From the NCBI RefSeq assembly GCF_021532275.1, contig NZ_JACBOT010000031.1, positions 372,001-436,000 of the forward strand: a stretch of DNA of 64,000 nucleotides, read 5' to 3'. Below the pieces are notes generated by a model. It was not told the origin of the DNA. It saw only the letters and a list, made by a program, of their open reading frames with translations, and did not search any database. Positions 25,145-33,489 of the stretch are shown here, in pieces. The DNA comes from Brevibacterium sp. UCMA 11754. GTDB lineage: Bacteria; Actinomycetota; Actinomycetes; Actinomycetales; Brevibacteriaceae. Each line of letters starts with the position of its first letter. The stretch's first letter is position 1. The translations under genes were made by a program, and so were the position numbers.

Positions 25145-25168
25145 CGCTGCGAGGCGATCGCCTCAGCG
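25145..25168 (-). terminator. hairpin downstream of small membrane gene
   Basis: GAGGCGATCGCCTC (25151-25164) is a perfect 14-bp palindrome flanked by further CGCT/AGCG pairing, about 40 bases after the stop of the 76-residue membrane protein. Confidence 0.5.
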
Positions 25169-25206
25169 GAGGAGCGTGTGCCGACGACAGCGCCCGCGGG
25201 AGAGTT

Positions 25207-25437
25207 TCAGCTCTGGCCCACCTCGGTCTGTCTGCGTCTCAGTGCTGCTCTGACCAGGGCCAGGGCGACCAAGGCGAATGCGATCGGGAGGAGGATCATC
25301 GGCAGATATGTCAGCAGGTGAGACGGGGCGTAGCCCATCCAGGCCTGGCCCAGTACGCCCATGAGCGCGACTGCGCCGATGAGGGCGGCGGCAACGGCTA
25401 CGACGACGATGGTGGTGTCGACACGCTTGGCTGACAA
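25207..25437 (-). CDS. small two-helix membrane protein
   Basis: A 76-residue protein with two transmembrane helices (about residues 8-30 and 42-64) and a basic C-terminus (RAALRRRQTEVGQ). I do not recognise the family. It has a clear ribosome binding site (GGAAAGGACGAGC before the ATG) and is divergent from the XPB-associated gene, a position held by small membrane proteins in related genomes (Rv0863 region). Confidence 0.7.
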   Translation of the reverse strand: MSAKRVDTTIVVVAVAAALIGAVALMGVLGQAWMGYAPSHLLTYLPMILLPIAFALVALALVRAALRRRQTEVGQS

Positions 25438-25495
25438 TGCTCGTCCTTTCCGAGATCTACGACGGTCTTCTACCCATCTATTGTAACCCTCGCGG

Positions 25496-25501
25496 TAAAC
25501 T
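25496..25501 (+). promoter_or_regulatory. -10 box TAAACT of helicase-associated gene
   Basis: TAAACT ends eight bases before the ATG at 25510, with no ribosome binding site between, consistent with a leaderless or very short leader. Confidence 0.45.
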
Positions 25502-25509
25502 GAACAGCG

Positions 25510-27666
25510 ATGTCAATGACCTTCAGCCAGTGGCTGTCCCACAGTTCCGATACCGACTTCGAGTCCTTCGTCCGGACCCGTCGCGATCTCCTCCAACCAG
25601 AGTCTCCGACGATCCCCTCGCTGGCCGCGGCAGCTTCCTCGCGCATCGGCGTCTCCCGGGGCATCGAGGCACTCACCTCTGCCCAGCTCGACGTCTTCAT
25701 CGGCTTGGCCAAGGCCGCTCGCACCGCAGCAGACATCAACGTGGGTGAGAATCGTCATATCGACGATGCCCTCGCCGAGGTGGTCCTCCCCCGACTGCGC
25801 GACCTGGGCCTGGCCTGGCCCTCGTCCTCCCCCACCGAGGCGGCTTCACCGTCTGAGTCCACCTGGCGGATCCAGTCGGAGGCCATCACACTGCTGCCCA
25901 CCTCGGCGGCCGAATCCGCCCGGGCTCACCCGTGGCAGACGAACACCTCCGAACTCGACTCGAGCACAGAGACGATCCCGACGGCTCTCATCCACAACAG
26001 CGAACGAGCCGCCGTGGCGGAGGTCATCTCCTCCCTGCGCGGACTCGTCGATGAGCTGGCGAGCGCGCCGATCTCCCGTCTGACCAGCGGCGGCATCTCC
26101 AAACGAGACGTCACCCGAATCGGGAAGACCATCGATCTGGGTCTCGAGCAGACGATCACCCTGCTACTGGCTGCGAAGTCGTTGAACCTCATCGGCGTCC
26201 TCGATGACCCGCTGGATCCGCAGTGGACGGCCAGCGACGACGCGGCCAATGTCCTCGAAGGCGACAGGGCGCAGCTGTGGGCGGCGCTCATGACCTCCTG
26301 GCTGCGCGAGCCCCTCGACGTCACCCAGCTGGCGGCCGGTGCAAGCGCCAATGAACGCCTCACCGTCCTCGCATCACCGAAGAAGTCCCTGTTCAAAGGC
26401 TTCGCTCAGTCGCAGCCGACGATGCCTCTTCTGCGCTTCACCATCCTGGAGATTCTGCACGACATCGGGCAGGGATCCTCACGCTCGGCCGAATGGATCC
26501 ACGCGCAGGTGTTGGACAGGCGTCCACTCATCCCCGCTCACGATTTCGCGATGACAGAGGCGATCCTGCACACGGCAGGTGCCTTCGGTCTGGCGACGAC
26601 CCCGCTGCAGAATTCCGAGCACTTCGGGCCCAGCCGGTTCGGTGTCCTCCTCGCGGCCGGACTGCGAAGTGCGATGAGCGCCCAAGCCGCCCACGATCCG
26701 TCGATAGCACCGGTGAATTTCGGCCTCGAGGGCCTCGAAGTACCCAACGATGTCATCGACGCGGTCCGCCTCGGACTCGTCGATGAGGTCGAGACCGTGC
26801 TCATCCAGTCCGATCTCACCGCGGTGGCGACCGGGCCCATCGAACCACGCGTCCACCACATCCTGCGCAAGTTCGCCGTCGTCGAAGCCCGCGGGCAGGG
26901 CACTGTGTACCGCATCGACGCCGACACGATCGAGGCGAGCATGCAGGCCGGCATCAATGCCGAAGACGCCCTGGCCCAACTCGCCGAGATCAGCGCCGAG
27001 GCTCTGCCGTCGACGTTGAACTTCCTCGTCGAGAACACGGCTTCGAAGCTGCGCCGTGTGCAGGTTGCCGGAGCCCGTGCCGTCCTCGTCGTCGACGATC
27101 CCGTCGACCTCGACGTCATCCTCTCCGACCAAGCCATGCTCCCGGCCGGTCTGGAACGTCTGGCACCGACCGTGGCGGTCGGGCAGCTAGGCCCCGAACG
27201 CACCATGCATCTGCTCGAGTCCGCCGAGCACCACGCCATGCTGCACTCCCCCTCGGGACCGGTGCGCAAACGCAAGGTCATCACCCAGGCCGACCCCGAG
27301 GTGCATCTACGCAAACGGGCACGGGTCGACGATGCCCACCTCGACGATTACATCCGCATCCTTCGCTCCCCCGGAGCCCGGGCGGCCCCGGCCACGAGCA
27401 CGGACGAGCCGCTGGGGCACATGGATCGCCTCCGGGAAGCCGCCGAGGCGGGCCAACAGGTCACAATCACGCTCGCCGACTCGCATGGGAAGGAACGCGT
27501 CATCGACATGCTCCCGTCCACCGTCAACGGTGGACGCGTGCGCGGGAAGGTGAAGACCACCGGCGCCGAGGCGTCCCTGTCGATCGCACGTATCGTCAGC
27601 GTCGATGTGGCCGGCGTTGGGTCGCACGGGACGGAACCGTCCGACGGGGCGGAGGAACAATCCTGA
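25510..27666 (+). CDS. helicase-associated protein (XPB/Ssl2 partner, Rv0862c-like)
   Basis: A 718-residue protein of the family annotated as helicase XPB/Ssl2 N-terminal or C-terminal (Helicase_C_3) domain, always next to bacterial XPB. The N-terminal half is helical. The middle to C-terminal part (about 390-560) has winged-helix-like FGLEGLEVPNDVIDAVRLGL, RVHHILRKFAVVEARGQGTVYR and AGARAVLVVDDPVDLDVIL. It has no P-loop of its own. The end (about 625-700) looks like a WYL-type strand segment (QQVTITLADSHGKERVIDM). It probably assists the XPB helicase 58 bp downstream. Confidence 0.88.
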   Translation: MSMTFSQWLSHSSDTDFESFVRTRRDLLQPESPTIPSLAAAASSRIGVSRGIEALTSAQLDVFIGLAKAARTAADINVGENRHIDDALAEVVLPRLRDLGLAWPSSSPTEAASPSESTWRIQSEAITLLPTSAAESARAHPWQTNTSELDSSTETIPTALIHNSERAAVAEVISSLRGLVDELASAPISRLTSGGISKRDVTRIGKTIDLGLEQTITLLLAAKSLNLIGVLDDPLDPQWTASDDAANVLEGDRAQLWAALMTSWLREPLDVTQLAAGASANERLTVLASPKKSLFKGFAQSQPTMPLLRFTILEILHDIGQGSSRSAEWIHAQVLDRRPLIPAHDFAMTEAILHTAGAFGLATTPLQNSEHFGPSRFGVLLAAGLRSAMSAQAAHDPSIAPVNFGLEGLEVPNDVIDAVRLGLVDEVETVLIQSDLTAVATGPIEPRVHHILRKFAVVEARGQGTVYRIDADTIEASMQAGINAEDALAQLAEISAEALPSTLNFLVENTASKLRRVQVAGARAVLVVDDPVDLDVILSDQAMLPAGLERLAPTVAVGQLGPERTMHLLESAEHHAMLHSPSGPVRKRKVITQADPEVHLRKRARVDDAHLDDYIRILRSPGARAAPATSTDEPLGHMDRLREAAEAGQQVTITLADSHGKERVIDMLPSTVNGGRVRGKVKTTGAEASLSIARIVSVDVAGVGSHGTEPSDGAEEQS

Positions 27667-27724
27667 GGGCACAGACGTTAGGCCCTCGGAAGTCACCTCG
27701 GCGTGGAAAGAAGCAGGAACTTAA

Positions 27725-29359
27725 ATGAACGGTCCGTTGATCGTGCAGTCCGACCGGACTGTGCTGTTGGAATCGGGGCACCCCCTGGCCGTCGAGGCGG
27801 CCGTGGCGATCGCGCCGTTCGCTCAGCTCTCGCGGACGCCGGAGTACATTCACACGTACACGATCACCCCTTTGGGCCTGTGGAACGCCCGGGCCAGCGG
27901 ACATGATGCGGAGTCTGTCGTCGACGTTCTCCTCGAGTTCGCGAAATATCCGGTGCCCCATGAGCTGCTCGTCGACATCGTCGACATCATGGACCGCTTC
28001 GGGGTCCTCACCCTCATCGAAAATCCGATCCACGGTCTGACCCTGACCTCGACCGACACCGAGCTGCTCGCCTCTCTCATCGGCCAGCCGGATCTGGTGG
28101 GCAAGTTCGGCAAGTCCCTCGATGCCGAATCCGTCCTCGTCCACCCCTCGGAGCGCGGTGAGCTCAAACATGCCCTGCTGCAGTTGGGCCATCCCGTCTC
28201 TGACCATGCCGGCTACGTCGACGGTGAGGCCCACGAAATCTCGCTGTCCGATGACGCCCATGGTGGGCAGTGGCATCTGCGTGACTATCAGAAGGAAGCC
28301 ATCGACCACTCCCTGAGCGGAGAGTCCGGAGTCGTGGTGCTGCCCTGCGGTGCCGGCAAGACCATCGTCGGTGTGGCCACGATGTCGCGGGTGCAGACGA
28401 CGACGCTGATCCTTGTGACGAACTCCGTGGCCGCCCGGCAGTGGAAGGACGAGATCCTTGCCCGCACCTCGCTGACCGAGGATGAAGTCGGTGAGTACTC
28501 GGGGTCGACGAAGGAGATCCGACCGATCACCATCGCCACCTACCAGGTGCTGACGACTCGCCGCAAAGGCTCCTACCTGCACCTGGAACTCCTCGACGCC
28601 AAGGACTGGGGGCTGGTCATCTATGACGAGGTCCACCTCCTGCCCGCACCGATCTTCCGTCTCACCGCGAGCCTGCAGGCCCGGCGACGCCTCGGTCTCA
28701 CCGCCACACTGGTGCGCGAGGACGGACGTGAGGATGAGGTGTTCTCCCTCATCGGCCCCAAGCAGTACGAGGTTCCGTGGAAGGAACTCGAACGCATGGG
28801 CTACATCGCCACCGCGTCCTGTCACGAAATTCGGGTCCGCCTCGACGGCGGGACACGCACGGCCTATGCACGTGCCGACGGTGAGGATCGGTACCGGCTC
28901 GCGGCCACCTCGGATGCGAAGCTGCCGATCGTGCGCGAACTCGTCTCCGACCACCCCACTGCGCAGATCCTCGTCATCGGGCAGTACCTCGATCAGCTCG
29001 AGGAGATCGGGGCTGGCCTGAACGCTCCCGTGCTGACCGGTCAGACTCCTGAATCGCAGCGCCAGGAACTGTTCCGCGAGTTCCGCACGGGCCAGATCCC
29101 TGTGCTCGTGGTGTCGAAGGTCGCGAATTTCTCCGTCGACCTGCCCGCCGCCTCGGTGGCGATCCAGGTTTCCGGTGCCTTCGGGTCCCGGCAGGAGGAG
29201 GCCCAGCGTCTGGGTCGGATCCTGCGGCCGAAGGAAGACTCCGGCTCCGCGACGTTCTATACCGTCGTCGCCGCCGACACTGTCGACGAACACTTCGCGG
29301 CCCAGCGTCGCCGCTTTCTCACCGAGCAGGGCTACAGCTACGACATCGAGGTCCGCTGA
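27725..29359 (+). CDS. DNA repair helicase XPB
   Basis: A 544-residue superfamily II helicase of the XPB/Rad25 type (as Rv0861c ercc3). An N-terminal damage-recognition-like domain (about residues 1-165) leads to LRDYQKEAIDH, Walker A LPCGAGKTIVG (about 208), DEVH box VIYDEVHLLPAPIF (about 300), LGLTATLVREDGRE, and the helicase C motifs GQTPESQRQELF and QEEAQRLGRILRPKED. It unwinds 3' to 5' in DNA repair; mycobacterial XPB does this in vitro. It has its own AGCAGGAA-type site in a 58-bp gap. Confidence 0.95.
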   Translation: MNGPLIVQSDRTVLLESGHPLAVEAAVAIAPFAQLSRTPEYIHTYTITPLGLWNARASGHDAESVVDVLLEFAKYPVPHELLVDIVDIMDRFGVLTLIENPIHGLTLTSTDTELLASLIGQPDLVGKFGKSLDAESVLVHPSERGELKHALLQLGHPVSDHAGYVDGEAHEISLSDDAHGGQWHLRDYQKEAIDHSLSGESGVVVLPCGAGKTIVGVATMSRVQTTTLILVTNSVAARQWKDEILARTSLTEDEVGEYSGSTKEIRPITIATYQVLTTRRKGSYLHLELLDAKDWGLVIYDEVHLLPAPIFRLTASLQARRRLGLTATLVREDGREDEVFSLIGPKQYEVPWKELERMGYIATASCHEIRVRLDGGTRTAYARADGEDRYRLAATSDAKLPIVRELVSDHPTAQILVIGQYLDQLEEIGAGLNAPVLTGQTPESQRQELFREFRTGQIPVLVVSKVANFSVDLPAASVAIQVSGAFGSRQEEAQRLGRILRPKEDSGSATFYTVVAADTVDEHFAAQRRRFLTEQGYSYDIEVR

Positions 29360-29421
29360 AAACTACCTGACGGCGGCCCAGCAACCTGGCGCAAGGTTGT
29401 TATGCCGCCGTCAGGTAGTTT
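29360..29421 (+). terminator. 18-bp palindromic element after XPB gene
   Basis: Arms 29360-29377 and 29404-29421 (AAACTACCTGACGGCGGC and its exact complement) enclose a second smaller stem, CAACCT/AGGTTG. It begins directly at the XPB stop codon. It can act as a terminator, but without a T run, and the two-level palindrome resembles a dispersed repeat element. Confidence 0.75.
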
Positions 29422-29478
29422 CAAGTACGAGTTCGTCAGTGGAGATCGCTTGCACCTGCAGAAGCAGCGAATAGCTTG

Positions 29479-29484
29479 TACTCT
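29479..29484 (+). promoter_or_regulatory. -10 box TACTCT upstream of the broken small membrane gene
   Basis: TACTCT ends six bases before the ATG at 29491, the spacing of the other leaderless starts. Confidence 0.4.
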
Positions 29485-29490
29485 GCAGGG

Positions 29491-29732
29491 ATGTCGAAAA
29501 CTATGGCAACAGGGCTTGCCCTCACTGCGGCCGGGCTGATCGCAGGCATTCTATCGGGGTGCTGCTGGTCAACCTCGGTCTGCAGGCAGACGAATCTCCC
29601 GCCGGCGGAGACAGCATCAGCGGGTGGTGGAACGGATGGTGGCAAGCGGGTGGAAGTCTGCTGATTCTGCTGGCCGGGATCATCGTGACTTGTCGCGCTG
29701 GAATGATGAAAGCCGAAAGCCAAGTCGCCTAA
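29491..29732 (+). pseudogene. small membrane protein gene with a frameshift
   Basis: From ATG 29491 the first frame encodes one transmembrane helix (TMATGLALTAAGLIAGIL) and then turns into Cys-rich nonsense. From the G run at 29556-29559 the next frame continues smoothly: VLLVNLGLQADESPAG, a Trp-rich loop, a second helix SLLILLAGIIVTC, and a stop at 29730-29732. One extra G in the run would restore an approximately 80-residue two-helix protein. It is a recent frameshift, a sequencing error or, less likely, programmed slippage. Confidence 0.6.
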
Positions 29733-29748
29733 GGCAACGCCGTACCAC

Positions 29749-31428
29749 TCACCCGCGCGATCGCACCACGCGGCCCTCGTCCCAGACCGGGGCCGTCGAC
29801 TCGTAGACGTCTCCGTCGGAACCGAAGACTAGGAACCTGTCGAAGTCCCGGGCGAACCAGCGATCGTGGGTGACGGCCATAACCGTGCCGTCGAAGGCTG
29901 CCAGCGCGTCCTGGAGCGCTTCGGCCGAGACCAGGTCGAGGTTGTCCGTGGGTTCGTCGAGCAGCAGCAATGTGGCCCCGGCGAGTTCGAGCAAAAGGAT
30001 CTGGAACCGCGCCTGCTGACCGCCGGAGAGCGAACCGAAGGTCTGCTCCGCCGCCCCTGCCAGCTCATAGCGAGCGAGTGCGCGCGAAGCCGGCTCTCGC
30101 GGGAGGCCGTTGCGGTGCTCATCGCCCCTGTGCAGAATATCGAGAAGGCTTCTGCCCATCAGGTCCGGCCGTCCATGAGTCTGGGCGAACCACCCCGGTC
30201 GGACCCTGGCACCCAGTCTCGCCCGCCCCTCATGCTCGACGGGTGGGATCTCGACGTCGGAGACCGGCCGATGCTCAGGTTCCGGATCGCTGCCGCCAGC
30301 GGCCAGGAGTCGCAAGAAGTGCGATTTGCCCGATCCGTTCGAACCCAGGACTGCGATTCGATCCCCATATCGGACCTCAAGGTCGAAGGGCAGCATGAGA
30401 TTGCTCAGCTCCAGCTGGTCCGCGACGATCGCGATCTTGCCGGTGCGACCGCCCTTGAGCCGCATACCCAGGTTCTGCTCGCGCGGAATCGCCTGTGGCG
30501 GCCCGACCGTCTCGAAGCGCTCCAGCCGAGTCTGCGCGGCACGATAGCGCGAGGTCATGTCGGAGTTGTAGGCAGCCTTCTGCTTGTACATCTGCACCAG
30601 GGCCCTGAGCTTGGAGTGCTCCTCGTCCCACCGTCGTCCCATCTCCTCCAGCCGTTCGAAACGGGACTTCCTCGCCTCGTGGTAGCTGCCGAAGCCGCCG
30701 GGATGGACCCAGGCCGTGTTGCCCGCAGCAGAGAGCTCCAGGGTGATGATCTCCGATGCCGCCTGGGCCAGGAGTTCGCGGTCGTGGGATACGAAGAGGA
30801 CGCTCTTGTCGGTCTCGGCCAGCGCCTCTTCGAGCCAGCGCTTGCCCGGAACGTCGAGGAAGTTGTCGGGTTCGTCGAGGATGAGAATGTCGTTGTGACC
30901 GCGCAGGAGCGCTTCGAGGACGAGTTTCTTCTGCTCCCCTCCCGACAGCGTTGAGATCGACCGATCCCGGCATTGCTCGAAGCTCATCCCCAGCGCCGAG
31001 GTGGTGCAGGTGTCCCACAACACCTCCGCTTCGTAACCGCCGGCTTCACCCCATTCGCCCAGCGCATTGGCATAGGACATCTGCACGGCGGTCGACTCAC
31101 CATCGGGCCCGAGCAGCTTCTCCTCGGCCCGCCTCACGACGGCCGCGGCGGATCGGATACGTTTCGGCGCCAACTCCTCGAGCGCCTCGGCGACGGTGTC
31201 TGCGGTGATGAACTGACGCATCAGACCGACGCTGCCGGTGTGGGACACAGAGCCTTCGTCGGGGGTGAGTTCGCCGGTGAGAAGTCGTAGGAGGGTAGTC
31301 TTCCCTGCCCCGTTGGCACCGATGAGTGCGGCCTTCGTGCCGTCACCGACGCGGAAGGACACCGAATTCAGCAGCGGTCTGCCATCGGCCAGAGTGTACG
31401 AGACGTCATTGATTTCGATGTGGCCCAT
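29749..31428 (-). CDS. ABC-F family ATPase
   Basis: A 559-residue protein with two ABC ATPase domains and no membrane segment, the ABC-F layout. Walker A motifs are GANGAGKTT (about 38-46) and GSNGSGKSH; signatures are LSGGEQKKL and LSGGQQARF; Walker B with Glu reads ILILDEPDNFLDVPG and LLLLDEPTDNLDLV. The linker (about 240-310) is helical and charged. ABC-F proteins act on the ribosome as translation factors or give resistance to ribosome-targeting antibiotics. Which of these applies cannot be told. Confidence 0.93.
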   Translation of the reverse strand: MGHIEINDVSYTLADGRPLLNSVSFRVGDGTKAALIGANGAGKTTLLRLLTGELTPDEGSVSHTGSVGLMRQFITADTVAEALEELAPKRIRSAAAVVRRAEEKLLGPDGESTAVQMSYANALGEWGEAGGYEAEVLWDTCTTSALGMSFEQCRDRSISTLSGGEQKKLVLEALLRGHNDILILDEPDNFLDVPGKRWLEEALAETDKSVLFVSHDRELLAQAASEIITLELSAAGNTAWVHPGGFGSYHEARKSRFERLEEMGRRWDEEHSKLRALVQMYKQKAAYNSDMTSRYRAAQTRLERFETVGPPQAIPREQNLGMRLKGGRTGKIAIVADQLELSNLMLPFDLEVRYGDRIAVLGSNGSGKSHFLRLLAAGGSDPEPEHRPVSDVEIPPVEHEGRARLGARVRPGWFAQTHGRPDLMGRSLLDILHRGDEHRNGLPREPASRALARYELAGAAEQTFGSLSGGQQARFQILLLELAGATLLLLDEPTDNLDLVSAEALQDALAAFDGTVMAVTHDRWFARDFDRFLVFGSDGDVYESTAPVWDEGRVVRSRG

Positions 31429-31434
31429 GCGTTC

Positions 31435-31440
31435 AAGCTA
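31435..31440 (-). promoter_or_regulatory. -10 box TAGCTT of ABC-F gene, leaderless
   Basis: TAGCTT ends six bases before the ATG at 31428; the six bases GAACGC are not a ribosome binding site. The box overlaps the end of the gap after the EamA gene. Confidence 0.5.
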
Positions 31441-31457
31441 TCAGCTGCCGCCGCACC

Positions 31458-32417
31458 TCAGACCGAGGCGAACTCCTCCGAGGTGACGACGACCTCGCGG
31501 GAGGCAACTCGACGAGCCAGGCGCGACTCGCCCCATTTGATGAAGCCGACGCCGCCGACGATGAACACTCCGCCGAAGAGCTGAATGGGTGCCGGCAGCT
31601 CGAACAGGACGAACCATGCCACGATCACGGAGAACGGAACCTCGACGAGGTTGAGGAACGAGCCGATGGTCGCCCCGATGTAGCGAAGACCCAGGATGCC
31701 CGTGATGTAAGCGCCCACGGTGAAGACGACGATCATCGACATGGGAAGGATCCAGGAGACCTGGTATCCGCCGAAATCGACATCGGCGGCGACGGCGCCG
31801 GCTGGCATGACCCCTGCGAGCACGATGACGGCCATCACGAGCGCCCCGATTCCCATGCCCAGGCCGGTCAAGGCCACCGGCGGAACGTTGATGGAATCCT
31901 TCGCAGAGACCAGGAAGTAGCTGGCCAGGCACACTGCGGCAGCGAGTGCCATGATGACACCGAAGACGCTGATATCAGAGTTGCGGAGGTCGAGCACGAG
32001 CAGGAGTCCGACCATCGAGACCACCACGCCGACGAAGGTCACCGTCGCCGGCCGGGTCCGAGTCCGCGCCCAGATCCAGAACACGAGGAGCATCGGCGCC
32101 GTCATCTCGAGCAGCAGTGCCACGGCCACGGTGAGGTGTTCGACGGCGACGAAGTAGAAGCCCTGGACACCGGCCATCGACACGAGCCCATAGATGAGCA
32201 CCGTCTTCCAGTTGGCCCGCACTTCATCCCAACGCCCACGCAGAGCGATGAGGGTGGGGATGAGCAGCAGAACGGCCGAGCCCGCGAGTCGGATGAGCAC
32301 GACAGAGCCCGGCGTCCATCCGGTCAGATACATCGTCTTCGCGATCGGCCCGGAGACCGCGAAGAAGAACGCGGAGGCAAGAGTCAGCAGGAACCCCATG
32401 ACGACGGTGCGATTCAT
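31458..32417 (-). CDS. EamA/DMT-family exporter
   Basis: A 319-residue drug/metabolite-type transporter with ten predicted helices in two EamA repeats (GFLLTLASAFFFAVSGPIAK in the first; the second ends LFELPAPIQLFGGVFIVGGV). Such proteins export amino acids, metabolites or drugs. The start at 32417 is chosen because AGGAGGTCAAGA precedes it and the first helix follows at once; the longer upstream frame runs through a tandem repeat. It is divergent from a CGNR-type regulator, a likely controller. Confidence 0.9.
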   Translation of the reverse strand: MNRTVVMGFLLTLASAFFFAVSGPIAKTMYLTGWTPGSVVLIRLAGSAVLLLIPTLIALRGRWDEVRANWKTVLIYGLVSMAGVQGFYFVAVEHLTVAVALLLEMTAPMLLVFWIWARTRTRPATVTFVGVVVSMVGLLLVLDLRNSDISVFGVIMALAAAVCLASYFLVSAKDSINVPPVALTGLGMGIGALVMAVIVLAGVMPAGAVAADVDFGGYQVSWILPMSMIVVFTVGAYITGILGLRYIGATIGSFLNLVEVPFSVIVAWFVLFELPAPIQLFGGVFIVGGVGFIKWGESRLARRVASREVVVTSEEFASV

Positions 32418-32489
32418 TCTTGACCTCCTGGGACGTGCGCGGATTCGACGCGAACAGGTGCCCTCGCCGAGGTGGTGCATGTGGGTGAG

Positions 32490-32537
32490 TTGTGGTGTGG
32501 AACAGTTGTGGTGTGGAACAGATGTGGTGTGTGAGTG
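32490..32537. repeat. 16-bp tandem repeat upstream of EamA exporter gene
   Basis: Two exact copies of TTGTGGTGTGGAACAG (32490-32505, 32506-32521) and one half-matching copy (32522-32537) lie 73 bp upstream of the EamA start, in the region expected to be its promoter or leader. The sense-strand unit is CTGTTCCACACCACAA. Confidence 0.85.
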
Positions 32538-32707
32538 AGAACTGCGGAGATGTGGGTGGCCCGAGAGCGACCGAGTTGTGCCGATCGGCAGCTGACGCGA
32601 CGCGCGCTGTGCGGGCATGAGCCCTACCTTATGCAGTATTCACCACGGCCGCGAAATGAGTCAAATGCACTTTGGTCCTTACATGCTGTGGAAGAATGTG
32701 ACCCACA

Positions 32708-33295
32708 ATGACTTTCGCCAATGACATTCGATCGAACCTCACCATGCTCGTCGACCTGCTGAATACCTCCGGCGCCATCGCCGAGGAGGGAGATGAGCTG
32801 ACGACTGCCGCCGGACTCCACGGATTCGCGGCCCGACACGACTTCTCAGGCCCGCTGAAGGCCACGAAGTCCGACGTCAAAGAGACCCGGGAACTCCGTG
32901 AACGCTTCGCCATCGCCCTCGATGCCAGCATCGACGCCGAGACTGAATCCGAGGCCTCGAAGGCCACGGAGCGCATCGTCAGTGAGGTCAATATCACACT
33001 CCAGTGGGCCGGTGCACTGCCACAGCTGGTCAGACATGGGGACTGGGATTGGCACCTGCACGCAGTGGGTCAGTCGGCGAGCCTGGCCGATCGGGTCGCC
33101 GCCGACGTCGCGCTGGTCCTCATCGACCTGATCCGCAGTGGCGACCTCGACAGGCTCGGACTCTGCGCCGCCGAGGATTGCAACGCCTACCTCGCCGACT
33201 TCACCCGCAATCGCTCGAAGCGCTTCTGCGATTCCGGCACCTGCGCGAACCGCACGCATGTCGCCGCCTTCCGCGCCCGCCAAACCGACTCCTGA
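32708..33295 (+). CDS. ABATE/CGNR-type zinc finger regulator
   Basis: A 195-residue protein: an N-terminal ABATE-like stress-sensing domain (about residues 1-135; LVDLLNTSG start) and a C-terminal CGNR zinc finger with four cysteines in CAAEDCNAYLAD and RFCDSGTCANRTHVAAFRAR. The signature reads CANR instead of CGNR. Such proteins are putative transcription regulators. It is divergent from the EamA exporter, and the shared region contains the 16-bp repeat, so it probably controls the exporter. Confidence 0.85.
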   Translation: MTFANDIRSNLTMLVDLLNTSGAIAEEGDELTTAAGLHGFAARHDFSGPLKATKSDVKETRELRERFAIALDASIDAETESEASKATERIVSEVNITLQWAGALPQLVRHGDWDWHLHAVGQSASLADRVAADVALVLIDLIRSGDLDRLGLCAAEDCNAYLADFTRNRSKRFCDSGTCANRTHVAAFRARQTDS

Positions 33296-33383
33296 AGTCG
33301 AGGCCAAGTTTCCTGTGCTTCAACTGTGCATGAGCGCATATATCCCTCATATTGTCGGGCGGTTCCTGAGAGCGCATGCGGCA

Positions 33384-33417
33384 CTCAGGGGCCAAAAGGA
33401 CTTTTCTGAGAGTTTTT
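33384..33417 (+). terminator. terminator after CGNR gene
   Basis: CTCAG ... CTGAG with an inner AAAAG/CTTTT stem is followed by AG and five T residues. It ends just before the CRP-like site of the next operon. Confidence 0.5.
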
Positions 33418-33418
33418 C

Positions 33419-33434
33419 AGTGATCTAGATCACA
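33419..33434 (+). promoter_or_regulatory. near-perfect CRP/GlxR-type site upstream of the response-regulator gene
   Basis: AGTGATCTAGATCACA contains the perfect 14-bp palindrome GTGATCTAGATCAC and matches the CRP consensus TGTGA-N6-TCACA at all but the first base, including the TA centre favoured by actinobacterial CRP. Its centre is 63.5 bp from the ATG at 33490. A CAGACT (33478-33483) six bases from that ATG would make the transcript leaderless and place the site near the class I activator position. Confidence 0.6.
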
Positions 33435-33489
33435 ATCGCATTCAGGAAACTATCACTCCACTTTCAGAGATGAGCTTCAGACTGGATAC

